A DNA stretch of 64,000 nt from Ephemerocybe angulata (Eukaryota; Basidiomycota; Agaricomycetes; Agaricales; Psathyrellaceae): the NCBI GenBank assembly GCA_013368325.1, contig JAACJK010000009.1, positions 248,001 through 312,000 on the forward strand, given 5' to 3'. The notes under the pieces are model-generated. The model saw nothing but the letters and a program-made list of their open reading frames with translations. It searched no databases and was not told where the DNA came from. Each line of letters opens with the position of its first letter. Within the stretch, counting starts at the first letter, position 1. This document shows positions 1 to 12,300 of this stretch, piece after piece. Made by a program: the position numbers and the translations under genes.

Positions 1-141
1 CCACTTGGTAACCTCGGCTTCATCAGCGAGGTTGTGGTACAGAGTCGAAGCCCAGGTTTCTTCAGTCTCATAGATATCCTCCGTGCAGAGCTCCAGCTTG
101 AGCTGCTCCCTTAGTTCCGCAATCTTTTCGTGTGCAGGCAT
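1..141 (-). CDS. N-terminal part of an unknown gene running off the left edge
   Basis: An open frame begins at an ATG at 141 and reads leftward without a stop to the window edge, giving 47 residues. The start reads MPAHEKIAELREQLK and continues with a strongly acidic, helix-forming stretch (TEDIYETEETW). The composition, charge pattern and clean start favour a real gene, but I do not recognise the family. It is divergent from the chitin synthase that starts at 634, so the two would share the roughly 490-bp interval between them. The fragment is too short for a functional statement; a chance open frame remains possible. Confidence 0.42.
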   Translation of the reverse strand, partial: MPAHEKIAELREQLKLELCTEDIYETEETWASTLYHNLADEAEVTKW

Positions 142-633
142 AAGTAACGTTGTGGTTGAACAGGAGATGATGGTGGCAAGAGGAAGAAGAGTTAGGGCCT
201 CGGATCGGCAGTGCGACTCGGCAGCCCCCTATCAGTCCCGTGGGAAAAAGAACGGTGACTGCTGGCCTGGCACTTTTTCGACGACGCTGACCAGCCGACG
301 ACAACCACCATCGCCTTTTCTTCCATCTACCCCTTCCAGGTTCCTTTCTTTCCTTTCTTCCTTCCTTCATCTCGGTGCTCTGCAGGCGGTGTCGAGCTCT
401 CGAGCTCAAAGAGAGCCAAGAAATATCAATTAGGCTTGGCTTACCGACCACGGACGAGACTAGGGGCTGGCTGCTGACGACGACGACAACGGCATTATTG
501 CAGCAACGGGGTGCACCCTAGAGGCCAGTCGCACGGCGTGAAGCAGTATTGTTTTAGCGACCCGGAACATTCAACAAGAATTCAACAAGAATCACAACAA
601 CAAGGGCTTCTACCCACATCCCTACCAGCAAAA
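142..633. promoter_or_regulatory. Probable bidirectional promoter and 5' leaders between two divergent genes
   Basis: About 490 bp lie between the ATG at 141 (minus) and the ATG at 634 (plus). It contains pyrimidine-rich stretches (around 330-370, TTTCTTTCC-like) and CAACAA-rich sequence just before the chitin synthase start, typical of fungal leaders. Two overlapping open frames here on opposite strands are low-complexity and look like chance frames. No specific factor site is claimed. Confidence 0.4.
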
Positions 634-3600
634 ATGGCGGCCCATCGACCGTCGTCGATGTCGCTCAACTCTTCGTCCCTACACCACCACATCCCGAGGG
701 ACAAACTCGACAGCGTCACGGACCTCTCGTCACTCCCCTTCCAGAGCCTGAATGACGACACCGTCGTTTCCGTGCTCCGGGAGCGGTTCATGACCGACAA
801 CATCTATACGGCCCTCAGCTCGAGTGCCTTGGTGGCGTTGAACCCCCACAAGTACGTGCAGAGCAACAGCGATGCCGTCTGCAAGAGGTACGCGGACGAG
901 TACCGCGACGTCGATGGCGGCCTGAGGAGCGGGCCGCACGTCTTCCAATTGGCCGGGAATGCGTACTATCATATGAGGAGAACGGGGCAGGATCAATGCA
1001 TTGTCTTTACGTGGGTCGTCTTTCTTTCGAGATTTTTGGACGTTGGCTGACTGACTCTGTTCTGACATCCTGCCAACTATCATCCATCCATCGCTCACCC
1101 ATCTTACGCTACACTCATGCACTTAAATAAACTCGGGTCGCACGATGCGTTTGGCCCGTTGCTTCGCCCCCGGCTTCTATCACGATCCCATCATATCCCA
1201 TCCCGCCTACTTTCCGTCGCTGCTGCGTATTCTCGTGACGACCTCACAGCGGGGAAACGGCCTCGGGCAAGTCCGAGTCGCGGCGCCTCGCCACCAAGAT
1301 GCTTCTCACCCTCAGCACGCCGCCTCCGGGCAAGAAGAACAACAAGCTCGCGGCCTCCATCCCCGCCGCCGAGTTCGTCCTCGAGTCCTTCGGCCACGCC
1401 CGCACCCTCTTCAACCCCAACGCCTCGCGCTACGGCAAGTACACCGAGCTGCAGTTCACCGCGAAAGGCCGCATCTGCGGTGTCAAGGTGCTGGATTATT
1501 ATCTGGAGAGGGGGCGCGTTGCGAGCATCCCGAGTGGGGAGAGGAACTTTCATGTTTTCTATTATCTCGTTGCTGGTGTCAGTCCGGAGGAGGGTGCGCA
1601 TCTGAGGCTTGGCGAGAAGAGCGTCTTTCGGTATCTAGGAGGACAGAGGGGCTCGGCGTCCCTCGCGCATCCAGGGGCGACGGGAGGGCCAGGTGGAGGG
1701 TACGCGTCCCTTGGCAGCAGGGGGCTGATGGGTGGAGGCGCGCCCTCGCAGAGGGATGAGGATAGCAACAAGTTCGACCAGCTCAAGATCGCGTTGAAGA
1801 CGATCGGGTTCAGCAAGCGCCATGTAGCGCAGACGTGCCAGGTCCTCGCCGCGATCCTCCATCTGGGCAATCTCGAGTTCGTCATCGACCGCCATCGCAA
1901 CGAGGACGCCGCGGTTGTGCGCAACACGGACGTCCTCGGCGTTGTTGCGGACTTCCTCGGCATCAGTCCCAGTGCGTTGGAGGGTGCGTTGAGCTACAAG
2001 ACGAAGCTGGTGAAGAAGGAACTGTGCACGGTGTTCTTGGATGTAGACGGGGCCTCGGATAACCGCGACGACCTCGCCAAGACGCTCTACTCGCTGCTGT
2101 TCAACTGGATCAACGAGTACATCAACCAGCGGCTCTGTGCCAAGGACGATGGAGGCGCGTTCGAGACTTACGTTGGGCTTCTCGACCTCGCGGGCCCGCA
2201 GAACATGAGCTCGAGGCCGAACAGTCTCGACCAGTTTGTCGTGAACTACGCGAATGAGAGAGTGTGGGGATGGGTCAGGGAGAGGATGATTGGGGTTGAG
2301 GTTGTGAAGGAGCATGTGAGCGAGGGCATCGAGGCCTACGTCCCCGCCTTCGCGGGCGTCACGCCCAGCACCGTTGGCAGCCCCAACCTCGGCGGCCTCG
2401 CGCTGCAGCTCGGGTGGAACGATAACTCGGAGACGCTCAGGCTCATGCACAACTACCCTGGCGGTTTGATCCATATTATGGATGATCAGGCGAGGAGGCA
2501 GCCGAAGAAGACGGATGGGACGATGGTGGAGGCGTTCCAGAAGCGGTGGGGAAACCATACGAGCTTCAAGACGAGCGGGGTGGTGGACTCGAGTGTCGCC
2601 GGCGCGCCGGCAACGAACGTCGGGCTCGGCGCTTCCTTCACCATCTCGCACTTTAATGGGCCTGTCACTTACCTTGCGGAGAACTTCCTCGCGCGGGACC
2701 TGGATAGTGTTAATGGGGACTTTGTGTCCCTGCTCAGGGGCACGGCGGACCCGAGCTCGGTGCACCATCATACGGCCGCGAGGCTGGACCCTGCGATGGC
2801 TGCCGCGGAGGGATATGGGAGTATCAATCCATTCGTGAAGGGGTTGTTTAGCGGGGGCGCGGTGAAGACGGAAGCGTATGCGCGGAATGAGGACACGATT
2901 GTAAGTGCGCAGCAGAGTGTGGGGCCGATGAGGATGCCGAGTGTGAGGCGGAAGGGGACTGTGAGGAGGGGCGCGAGGGAGGAGAGGGAGAAGATGGAGG
3001 GGATTGGGGAGGAGGGTGAGGAGGATGGCGAGGGGCCGTTCGTTGCTCCGCATGAGCATCGCGCGAGTGTGGATGACAAGGCGCCTGGGAAGAAGGAGGG
3101 GATTTTGAGCGTGTTGGCGGGGGAGAAGAAGGATACTGCGTGTGTTGCGGGGGCGTTTAAGGGGGCGTTGGATACGCTGTTCGAGACGCTGGATGAGACG
3201 CAGGCGTGGTATGTTTTCTGCATCAACCCGAATGACAGTCAGTTGCCGAATCAGTTGGAGGGGAGGAGTGTGAAGGGGCAGGTGAAGGCGAGTGGCCTTG
3301 TGGGCGTGGCGAGGAGGGGCGTCGTTGTTGCGCCCGGCTCGCCGTTCGGTGGGCAGGGAGGCGCGGGGCAAGGGGAGGGTGGGGGTGTTTGGGAGGTGAG
3401 GATGACGTATGCGGAGTTTGGCGGACGGTATAGGGATGTTGTAGGCGGGTCGCCGACGAGTGGGCACTTTGGGGAGGTCGATATTGGGGATGAGAAGGCG
3501 TTCGTTGTGCAGGCGAGGGAGGCACTGGGGTTGGGCGCGGTGGATGTGGTTATGGGACGCACGAAGGTGTGGTTGAGTCAGAGGGCGTTCCATGCGTTTG

Positions 3601-6600
3601 AGGATCGGTTGAGGGCGTTGGAGGGGGAGACGACGGCGGGGAATGCGGCGGTGGGGGTGGATCCGAGGATGGTTGGGTTTGGGGATGTTAGAGGCGGGGC
3701 GGGTGCTGCGGCGGAGGAGGGGGGTGCGGAGGGGTATGCGTATGGGGGAGGTGCGCCGCAGAGTCCGGCGTTTGGAGCGGGGAATGCAGGAGGAGGGGGA
3801 GGGTGGGGGAATAAGGCGTCGGGGTATAATGTGCTTGGTGGGGGGCCGCATACGCCTGGGTATGAGGGGGGACTGACGCCTGGGATGATGAACATGGATA
3901 ATGGCAGCCAGGGTCAGCTTATGGCGAATGCCAGTCCGTTTGCGAAGGGTGGGGGCCCGTATGATGAGGAGTATGGAGGAGGAAGGAGTGAGGAGTATGA
4001 CGGGAGCAGGGGAGGGCCGTTTAGGGGAGGGGCGGAGACGGAGAGCGTGTCGAATTTCGGGAGCGAGAGCGTGTATGCGCCTGACCGGAATATGTTCCAG
4101 AATACGGACAAGAGGGGGTTGAGTTATGGGAAGGATAAGGAGGCCAGTGCGCTTGCCGGGGAGTTGGCGGCGGGAGGTGCGGATGGGGGGCCGCCTGTGC
4201 TTGGGGAGACGGCGGAGGTGCTGAAGGAGAGTAGTGCGAGGAGGCGGTGGGTGGTGTTTACGTGGTTCCTCACGTGGTGGATCCCGACGCCCCTTCTGCA
4301 ATATGTGGGCCGGATGAAGAGGATGGACGTGAGGCAGGCGTGGAGGGAGAAGTTGGCGCTGAACTTGATCATTTGGTTGATCTGTCTCATTACGGTGTTC
4401 GTCATTGCGGTGTTGGGGGTGCTTATTTGTCCGACAGAGCACGTGTTCAACACGAGCGAGTTGGCGGGGCATACGACTGTCAACGATCCGGCGAATGTGT
4501 TTGTGGCGATTAGAGGAGAGGTGTTTGACCTTGGAGAGGTGGCGCAGCAGCATTTGAGGACTGTGCCTGTCGTTGCACAGAAAGCGATTTTGAAGTATGG
4601 GGGTACCATTGCGGATGATTTGTTCCCTGTTCAGGTGAGTCTCCTACTTTTGTGCGTCTTGGCATGATATGATATTGATTGTGTTTTTTTTCGTATTCAG
4701 GTCAGCGCCTTGTGTGCGGGTATCGACGGCAATGTCTCGCCCTACGTCACGCTCAACTCGAAGAACAACACAGATCCCAACGCCGCCTACCACGACTTCC
4801 GCGCGTTCACGACGGACCCGAGGCCGGATTGGTACTTCGAGAAGATGGTGCAGATGCGGTATACGGCGCGCAAGGGCTTCGTCGGGTTCACGCCCAAGGA
4901 GATCAGGAACATGGCCGGCAACGGGCGCTCTGTAGGCGTGTACAACGGCCTTGTTTACGACGTCACTTCCTACCTCACCTCGCCGCCTGCGACTGCTTCA
5001 CCTGAAGGCACGATGGCGCCCCCTGGGACCAACACCAAGTTCCTCGACGAGTCGGTGCTGGAGCTGTTCAAGCTCAAGGCTGGGCAGGATCTGACCAAGG
5101 CGCTTAATGGGCTCAACATCAACAACGATTTACTTGGAAGGCAGAAGATTTGCCTGCGGAACCTGTATACGATTGGGAAGGTCGACAACAGGAATAGCGC
5201 GCAGTGTCTGTTCGCGACGTACATCCTGCTCGTGCTCTCGATCGTCATGGTCTCTATCATTGGGTTCAAGTTCCTGGCGTCGATCAACTTTGGCGCGAGT
5301 CGTGCGCCGGAGGACCACGACAAGTTCGTGATATGCCAGGTGCCGTGTTACACGGAGGGCGACACGTCTTTGCGGAGGACGATCGACAGTTTGGCGCAGA
5401 TGAAGTATGATGATAAGAGGAAATTGTTGCTCATTATCTGCGATGGGATGATTGTGGGGAGCGGGAACGATAGGCCGACGCCGAGGATTGTGTTGGATAT
5501 TCTGGGGGCGGACCCGAATTTGGACCCGGAGCCGTTGAGCTTTGTGAGTCTCGGGGAGGGGGCGAAGCAGCATAATATGGGGAAGGTGTATTCGGGGTTG
5601 TATGAGTGTAGTGGTCATGTTGTGCCGTATCTTGTTGTTGCGAAGGTGGGCAAGCCTACGGAGAGGAGTCGTCCCGGAAATCGAGGAAAGCGCGATAGTC
5701 AAATGCTCTTGATGCATTTCTTGAACAAGGTGCGCTCGATTCTCTTCTCTGAGTTTGGTTGCTGGTGGCTGACGACGATGCGTGCGTGCGTGCTTGTTTG
5801 TTGCAGGTCCACTTCAACTCACCGATGAACCCGCTGGAGCTTGAGATGTACCACCAGATTAAGAACGTGATTGGTGTGAACCCGTCGTTCTATGAGTATC
5901 TGTTCATGGTGGACGCCGATACGACTGTGGAGCCGCTCTCTGTGAATCGGTTGATTAGTGCGATGATTCACGACAAGAAGCTTCTGGGTGTCTGTGGAGA
6001 GACGGAGTTGGCGAACGCAAAGCAGTCATTGATTACTATGATGCAGGTGAGCCTTCCTTTTATTCGTCATTTTAGGATGGTATTGATGAGAGGGTTGTAG
6101 GTCTACGAGTACTTTATCTCCCATCACATGGCGAAGGCGTTCGAGTCTCTCTTCGGTTCCGTCACCTGTCTGCCCGGTTGTTTCACGCTCTACCGTCTCC
6201 GCACGCCCGACACGCACAAGCCGCTCCTCATCTCGAACCAGCTCATCCACGACTACCAAGAGAACCGGGTCGACACGTTGCATATGAAGAACCTCCTGCA
6301 TCTCGGAGAGGATCGGTACCTCACGACACTCCTGTTGAAGCACTTCCCAACCTTTAAGACGCAGTTCGTGCGCGATGCCCATGCGTACACGGTGGCGCCA
6401 GATGATTGGAAAGTGTTGCTCAGTCAAAGGCGTCGGTGGATTAACTCGACGGTGCATAACCTTGGGGAGCTTATTTTCTTGGATCAGCTTTGTGGATTCT
6501 GTTGTTTCTCGATGCGGTTTGTGGTTATGATTGATCTGTTGTCGACGATCACGCAGCCTGTTACCATCGCCTACGTGAGTTCTTTCAGCTTCACCTCATT

Positions 6601-7601
6601 CGAGCATGGTACTGATGTAGCGAACTCTAGATTGTCTACCTCATCTACCTCGTCGCCGGAGAAGGCAAAACGATCCCGACGCTCTCGCTTATCATGATCG
6701 CCGCCATCTATGGTGTGCAGGCGCTCGTCTTCATCATGCGGAGGAAGTGGGATATGATCGGGTGGATGATCTTCTACATCCTCGCCATCCCGATGTTCTC
6801 GTTCTTCTTGCCGCTGTACTCGTTCTGGCGCATGGACGACTTCAGTTGGGGTCAGACGCGTATGGTTATGGGAGAGTCCGGGAAGAAGCTTATTGTGCAT
6901 GACGAGGGCAAGTTCGATCCGAAGGCGATTCCTCTTAAGAGTTGGAGTGACTACGTGCGTATGCATTGCTTCGCTTGTGGGCGTGTTTGCTGATGTTGGT
7001 TTGGATTTCTTAGGAGAATGAGCTCTGGGATAAGGAGTCGAACCACTCGATTGGCTCCTGGGTGCCGCCTACAAAGAAAGAGGCCGGTTACGCCGAGTCG
7101 AGGACCGCATCGCTCTACGGACGCGAGACCTACTACGATCCTACGCCCCAGATCCCTCGAAGCTTCTCCCCCGCGCCTTCGCAGCTCGGAATGGGGGTGT
7201 ACACCAACCCGTATGGGGGCGCCGCCGGCTACCAGCCTCCGCCGGGATACCAGTCCGGTAGGAACACCCCACAGGGAAGCTTCTCCCGCCCGATGAGTCC
7301 TGCAGTGTACCAGCCGACGCCGTCGAGGCCTACGACGAACTATTTGGATATGCCGATGGAGTTTGGAGGTGGGCTTGCAGGGGGGAATTCGAGTCCCCTT
7401 GGACAGGGCGGTGCGGTTGGGGGCCAGCCTAGTGATGCAGAGTTGGAGAGGGCTGTGCAGGATATTTTGAGGAGTGCGGATTTGAATACGATTACGAAGA
7501 GGGAGGTTAGGAGGACGCTTGAGGAGCAGTTTGGGATGGACCTTACGGCGAGGAAGGGGATGATTAATGGGGTTATTGATAGGGTGTTGATGAGCCAGTA
7601 G
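634..7601 (+). CDS. CHS: Chitin synthase with N-terminal myosin motor-like domain (class V/VII type)
   Basis: Family-2 glycosyltransferase that makes chitin from UDP-GlcNAc at the plasma membrane; family members use the motor-like domain for delivery or retention at growth sites. Exons: 634-1010, 1250-4634, 4701-5729, 5807-6046, 6101-6574, 6631-6954, 7014-7601 (about 2138 aa, all phases agree). Order: motor domain with P-loop [10 protein letters not shown] rebuilt across intron 1 (about residue 127); glycine-rich linker (about 950-1110); two membrane helices (about 1126-1190); cytochrome b5-like region (about 1200-1330); a further helix (about 1425); catalytic domain with DADT (about 1632), EDRYL (about 1747) and QRRRW (about 1785); a cluster of helices (about 1805-1925); C-terminal DEK-like domain (about 2083-2138). 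All signature residues are present. No IQ motifs were seen, as expected for this class. The ATG at 634 is chosen because it starts the motor domain in frame; an upstream in-frame extension lacks support. Likely functional. Confidence 0.95.
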
Positions 7602-7604
7602 AAG

Positions 7605-7760
7605 CTTGTCGGTGCTTTGGTCGTTTCACTTCCTCTCTCTCTCTCTCTTTCACGCTGCCCCTCTCTCTCTCCCACACTCTCGGTTCTCACTTTCTCTCTC
7701 TCTCTCTCTGTCCTTGGGCCTTCACTTCCTCTCGCTCTTCCTTTCTGGACACTCGCTTTC
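7605..7760. repeat. CT-rich low-complexity tract after the chitin synthase
   Basis: Directly after the stop codon the plus strand becomes a run of CTCTCT and TTCC motifs on and off for about 150 bp, with a shorter similar run near 8060-8085. It probably lies in the 3' UTR. Such polypyrimidine tracts are common in fungal UTRs and are prone to slippage. The open frames called across it are low-complexity artefacts. Confidence 0.6.
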
Positions 7761-9350
7761 ATCTTCCCCTCCCTCTTGGTCTTGTTCATGACGCATCTTA
7801 TTCAATAACTAGCCATACCACTCTTCTACGTCATGCCTTTTCACGAACTTTATCATGCCTTACTCTCCCTCATCCTCCTCCTGGTCCGTCATCTTCTGGC
7901 ATCGTCGTTCTTTTTTCCCTTTATTGCTTATAATCCGTGTTTCTATTTTTTGCAAAATGGACTTCCCTGTGTCGGTCTCTATCGCTATCTATCCATCCAT
8001 CCTGGAAGCAGACAATACATAGTACCCCTTACCTTAGTAATACCACCCATCCATCCACCTTCCTCTCTCTCTCTCTCTCGTGCCGGTTCGATTAGTAACT
8101 CGGTGGTGGTGGTCTCCATATACATACGCTCGTTTTTCGATTATGGACGCTCGGCTTGCTCATTAGACATTCATTTTTATCAGATTCTTGTATCGTGCTC
8201 GGAATGAAAGTGGGACTGGATTTCCTCGCCTTGGTCTCAGCTTGCGCAAAGCTTGTTGGCCTCAATTTTCATCCCTGTTCGCCATTCTGACCTGGAAACG
8301 GGCAGGACTGTATCATTAGTGTGAGAAAAGGATTAGAAAGCGAGGTGGGAGACGCTTGCGCCATCACGCGACGTTCCAGACATTTCTTGATCACCTTCTC
8401 CTTCAATGTCACAACGTGCATGTATCCTTTCACTGTTGCGCGTCCAGTGAAAACCCTCACCCCCTACCTGAGGGCACCCACCACCGTCTGTGGCCATTGC
8501 ATTCAAGTTCTTCACCAGCCGGAAAGAATGTTGTCAACTATCTGGGCGTCAAACAACCTTACGGCACTCTGATTAGTACTGGCGAAAGCATCCAAGGTCA
8601 TATCTGTCGTTGGCTCACTATGAAAAAACTCTCCCGTTTTCACCTCCTATTTCTACATCTCCGACGGGCAAGGCGAGCTTCCCAACGCTGAAAGAGCTCC
8701 CGGCCAAGACCAGCAGCGATGAGCTGCTTCAGCAAAGCTTCAGGTCGCAGCTGTCGTGTTCGCTTCAGGCATAGCTGTCCTTTCGCTGGAGACTTTATCT
8801 GACACGCCTACGGAACGAGCCATTCTCATGCCGCTTGCTTGCCACGATCTACGCAAAACGAAATACATCCCAGCACCCCCCGCAACTTTTCATCGTCAAC
8901 GCATCCGAGGGGATGGTCGAATGGTAGAACCGCGCACTGTGTACACTGACTATGGAGAGTTTCTATCTATCTTGTCGAAATCCAACGTGCGTTACAGTGG
9001 CAATACAACGTTTCGCACTCCCTCCTTCGAAGTGAACATTCCCCTCGAGATCATCTGTGCCCTCCTGAGACTCAGCTACCTGGTCATCCTGCTCCTAACT
9101 CATTAGTTGGCTTCACTACCCGGCGACAGCCTGGGAAAGAATACCCACGATCAAAGCGCTTTTCCTTTTCTTGGAGCTGTGTTGCGGTGGGCCCAGTTTG
9201 TCACATTTCATGTGTCGGTGGCAGCGTTAATGTGGGTCCCAGTATGCCATCGGAGTTGGAACCAATGGTGAGAGTGAGGGTCCTCATGTCTTATCGTCCT
9301 GCGTCGCCACTTTCCTGAACTTCCTGGCTGCAGAGGGGCACTGGCAAGTC
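7761..9350. other. Intergenic region without a convincing gene
   Basis: About 1.6 kb between the chitin synthase and the NACHT/WD40 gene. It should hold the 3' UTR of the first and the promoter of the second. The longest frame (8756-9106, plus) has no recognisable domain and is composed of mixed residues without codon-bias support. I see no RNA gene or repeat structure here. Confidence 0.5.
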
Positions 9351-12300
9351 ATGAGCGCACCCGGAGAACGGAAGCCTCGGAGACGAGACCGTGCAAAGGG
9401 GTTCCTCGAGACAGCTTACCGCCGTCTCACGCATAAACCTTCACGGCTACCTTCACGCTCCCGTTCCCTCCCACCTTCGCCAACTTCCGAAACGGATACA
9501 CAGAGCCATGAGCATTTCAACAGCGTCGATAAATCTTCGGAGGATCCAATTTCAGACCAACATGGAACAACGAATCTCTCTTGTTCATCGACTCAATCAA
9601 AAGCCGTCCCTCCTCCCGGGCGCTCAAGCAACGAACCTCAGGGCTCGGACGTTCAGGACGAACTACCTGACGGATCAGCTTCGCTGGAACAGGAAGACTC
9701 TGCCCGCACTTTATTTCAAGCTGAAGCCGGCCACCGTCTGCCCTCATTTGGCAAGACGAGCTATGCGGTTCTAAAGAATACTTTGGAAACTGTCGTTGCA
9801 GTCACCGATTTCTTCCCTCCAGTGAAGAGTGCTGCTGCGGGGTTACTTGTTATCTGTCAAGCTATCGACGTAAGTCATTGTTCGCGATGCGGAATCGTCT
9901 ATTCGCTGACGTTTTTACAGGCATATGGCGATAACCAAGAAGAATCCGAAAAGCTTCTCCAGAGGGTCGCGGCATTGTCAACCATTATGAGCTCCTTCCC
10001 TCGTGCTGATGACGATGTTTTGCCGGAGGTTAGGGACCGCTTTAGTGGACTCTCGCGGTAAGCCTGCGTTTTGTATCTGTTGCTTTAAGCCATACTGAGC
10101 CTCGCCGACCTCGAAGGACGATCAATCAGTACAAGGAGTCGCTGGAAGCTATGCTGGAGCAGAATCCCAAATCTAAGGCCGTGCGGGTTTTCCTTGCCCC
10201 CCAGCAAAAGGCAGAGCTGTTGAAGCTTGGCCAGGAGCTCAGCTTCGCTATCGAGCTGGCCACGGTAAGCATCCGTTGCACACTGCCGCGTGATACATCA
10301 GCTAATGCCTGTCTAGTTCGAGTCTACCGTAGAGAATGGGAAGAGAGTGCTCTGTGTTATCAAAGATATCAAATGGTTAAAGGAGTCCAACAGTACGTCT
10401 GCTACTCGGGACAGGATCTTGTTCGAGACTCATTAAAGCCCGACAGTGCGCATTGAAGATAATATTGAAGTTACCCGTACCATTGACAAGTCAGTTAGAA
10501 AGCTATTGAGGTCTGGTAAGTCAAGCTATTAGCGGCGTCAAGTGCAGTGCCCATCTGAAGACTGGTGTTCTTTCTTCAGATCTGCTCAAGAAACTGGGAG
10601 ACGTGGACGGAGCGGAATTTAGCAACCCCAAGCAAGGCCCCGGCTGCACCGCTGGAACAAGGCTCGCCCTCTTAGCAAAGCTCCTTGGATGGGTAGTGGA
10701 CGCGAGCTCGTCCCACGTCTTTTGGTTGACCGGAATGGCGGGAACGGGAAAGACAACCGTGGCAATAACTCTCTGCACCCAGCTTAAGCAGCGGAGACTC
10801 CTAGGCGCTAGCTTCTTCTGTAAAGTGAAGGAGAAGGGTCAAAGAGACGTGTATCTTATAATCCCCACCCTGGCGAGAATTGTTGCAGAACTTCGACCCA
10901 AGTTCGGTGATGCACTGGAGAAGATCCTTGAAACTGACGAGGACTGCAGGCATCCAACAAAGATGCCCATTCGCGACCAGTACTCGAAGCTTATTCTTCA
11001 GCCTGCCAATGTGGCTTTTTCGGGCAGTAACGACGTAATACTTCTGTGCGTGGACGCCCTGGATGAGTGCGAGGACAAGGACGGCGTCAAGGACTTCCTT
11101 GAGGCCATTTTGCCCGAGAACCCATCCGTTCCTCTCAAAATATTCCTTACCAGCCGACCCGAGTCTCATCTCAAGGACTCGTTCCGATCCTCGCCCCATC
11201 ATGATTCATTCCACCTACAAGCGATTGAAGCGCCAATTGTTCAGGCCGACATCACGTTGTTTCTTACGACCCGCCTCAAGGGTGTCAAAGCAATATACAA
11301 CGCTTACCAAGCAAACTGGCCTCCCCCCGAGATCAACACCATCGCCCAATTTTGCGGTCAATCGTTCATCGTCGCCTTCACGGCATACAAGTACATCAAC
11401 TCGACGGGCAATTGCCTGAAGCGTTTCCAACAATTCGTTCAGCGTTCTTCCAACTATAAGCTCCTGGGGATAGAACTACTCTACAAGCAAATCTTGTCGG
11501 AGGCGTGCCAGGGTTTGGACGCCGACGAAATCGACATGATTCATTCTTGCTTGTCGCTGCTCGTCACTGCCTCGTATCCGCTCTCAATCCATGATTACGC
11601 CAAGTTGCTCGCGACCGACACCTCTGCCATTCGGGAAGCCTTCAAATCCTTGCATTCGGTCGTCCAAATCTTCGGTGAGGACCAGGACGATGCCTTGATC
11701 TCTATCTTCCACGCGTCGTTCGTCGACCACCTTACGTCCGATGAATGTCAGGGCGAGCCATACTTTGTCAAGATACTGCAGTCGCATTCAGCCACGGCCG
11801 AAGCTTGTTTCGCCGTCATGGACTCATCGCTTCATTTCGGGATCTCAGGTGCGGCGACTTCGTATCGCAGCAATGTTGATCAGCCTGAGTCGTTGAAGCT
11901 CGCGACGGAACTGGACTATGCATGTGGATCATGGGGCCGGCACGTACTCGGTGCAGGGGTGACTGAGCCGATTCAAGGAAATATGCGGAGGTTCCTCGAG
12001 GGGGAGAAATTGCTATACTGGTTTGAGGCGCTCAGTATCATGAGAGGCATAAACGATGTCATCACCTATGTTCTGGATGATATATTGCGGATATCCATGG
12101 TACGTCGTTTCTCGGAAATTTGTGACCAACGTGTCCTAATACACCCATATCGAAGCAAACATCAATGCCAGCTGAACTCGTAGAGTTGTTGACCACCGCC
12201 GGAGACTTCTTGCGCAACTTCCGCACACCGATCAGTCATAGTGCTCCCCATTTATACCTGTCGGCACTACCGTTCTTCGGTGCGACTGGTAACCCATCGA

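Noticed and set aside
1635..4553. 972-aa open frame on the minus strand
   Set aside because: It lies fully antisense to exon 2 of the chitin synthase; it is an artefact of strong third-position GC bias, is Pro/Arg/His-rich and has no domain.
8756..9106. 116-aa plus-strand frame, and a nearby GGTCGAATGGTAGAAC that resembles a tRNA D-arm
   Set aside because: No domain or splice context for the frame; no matching T-arm box, acceptor stem or anticodon arm can be formed for a tRNA.
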